Assembly: GCA_016929985.1 (NCBI GenBank)
Contig: JAFGIH010000191.1
Location: 1-5,553, forward strand
Source of the DNA: Thermoleophilia bacterium
Lineage (GTDB): Bacteria > Actinomycetota > Thermoleophilia > RBG-16-64-13
Direction: 5' to 3'
DNA length: 5,553 nt
The notes beneath the pieces are model-generated. The model ran no database searches and had not been told where the DNA came from. It was given only the letters and a program-made list of their open reading frames with translations. Below, in pieces: positions 5,492 through 5,553 of this stretch. Made by a program: the position numbers and the translations under genes. Positions within the stretch are counted from its first letter, which is position 1. The number at the start of each line of letters is the position of its first letter.

Positions 5492-5553
5492 ATGGAACCG
5501 ATCCTGGCTGTCGGCTCGGTAGCGTTCGACACCATCAAGAACCCGTTCGGCGA
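5492..5553 (+). CDS. PfkB-family carbohydrate/nucleoside kinase, N-terminal fragment (runs off window)
   Basis: Only 20 full codons are visible, from ATG 5492. The start MEPILAVGSVAFDTIKNPFG is the first beta strand and turn typical of PfkB/ribokinase-family kinases (a VGSVAxDTI..PFG pattern). The start lies 7 nt after the mtnP stop, and a GGGGTGAGG ribosome site overlaps that stop, implying cotranslation with mtnP. Such kinases phosphorylate sugars or nucleosides with ATP. A role acting on ribose- or nucleoside-derived products of salvage is inferred from the neighbourhood. The GG sugar-binding and GAGD catalytic motifs are outside the window, so substrate and even family are not proven. Confidence 0.7.
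   Translation, partial: MEPILAVGSVAFDTIKNPFG

Noticed and set aside
4657..5538. Minus-strand open frame of 293 codons opposite mtnP
   Set aside because: It is a shadow of the strongly conserved mtnP, runs across the mtnP-kinase junction and has no family motifs.

Overview
This 5.5 kb window is GC-rich bacterial chromosome with compact genes and high-GC codon use. The gene content, the strong Shine-Dalgarno sequences and a tRNA with encoded CCA would fit an actinobacterial lineage, perhaps a deep-branching one (Coriobacteriia-like or similar). That placement is an inference from style and gene content, not from a marker gene. No mobile element, CRISPR array or phage gene is visible.

Layout from left to right. 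(1) Bases 1-1767 (+) hold the C-terminal part of an AddA/AdnA-type helicase-nuclease for double-strand-break processing. It has UvrD-type helicase motifs V and VI, a RecB-family nuclease domain and a four-cysteine Fe-S signature. Its N-terminus lies outside the window. (2) A complete tRNA-Pro(CGG) gene follows at 1821-1897 (+), with its own likely -10 box and a small leader hairpin. (3) The next two genes are on the minus strand and form a translationally coupled pair: an ECF sigma factor (3313-4038) and a membrane-anchored zinc-finger anti-sigma factor (1952-3316), overlapping by ATGA. They converge on the tRNA, with a hairpin between. (4) A 112-bp divergent intergenic region (4039-4150) carries candidate back-to-back promoters. 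(5) On the plus strand come a small DUF1844 protein with a repeated GEAP tail (4151-4561), then S-methyl-5'-thioadenosine phosphorylase mtnP (4621-5484), then the first 20 codons of a PfkB-like sugar/nucleoside kinase (from 5492).

Functionally there are three unrelated blocks: recombinational repair, an envelope or stress-responsive sigma/anti-sigma switch, and a nucleoside/methylthioadenosine salvage operon. The sigma operon and the salvage operon share one intergenic region. I do not see a convincing undescribed system. The points most worth a second look are the Fe-S nuclease on a helicase subunit with intact motifs V and VI, the large unrecognised extracytoplasmic part of the anti-sigma factor, the overlapping divergent promoters, and the strong hairpin just upstream of mtnP.
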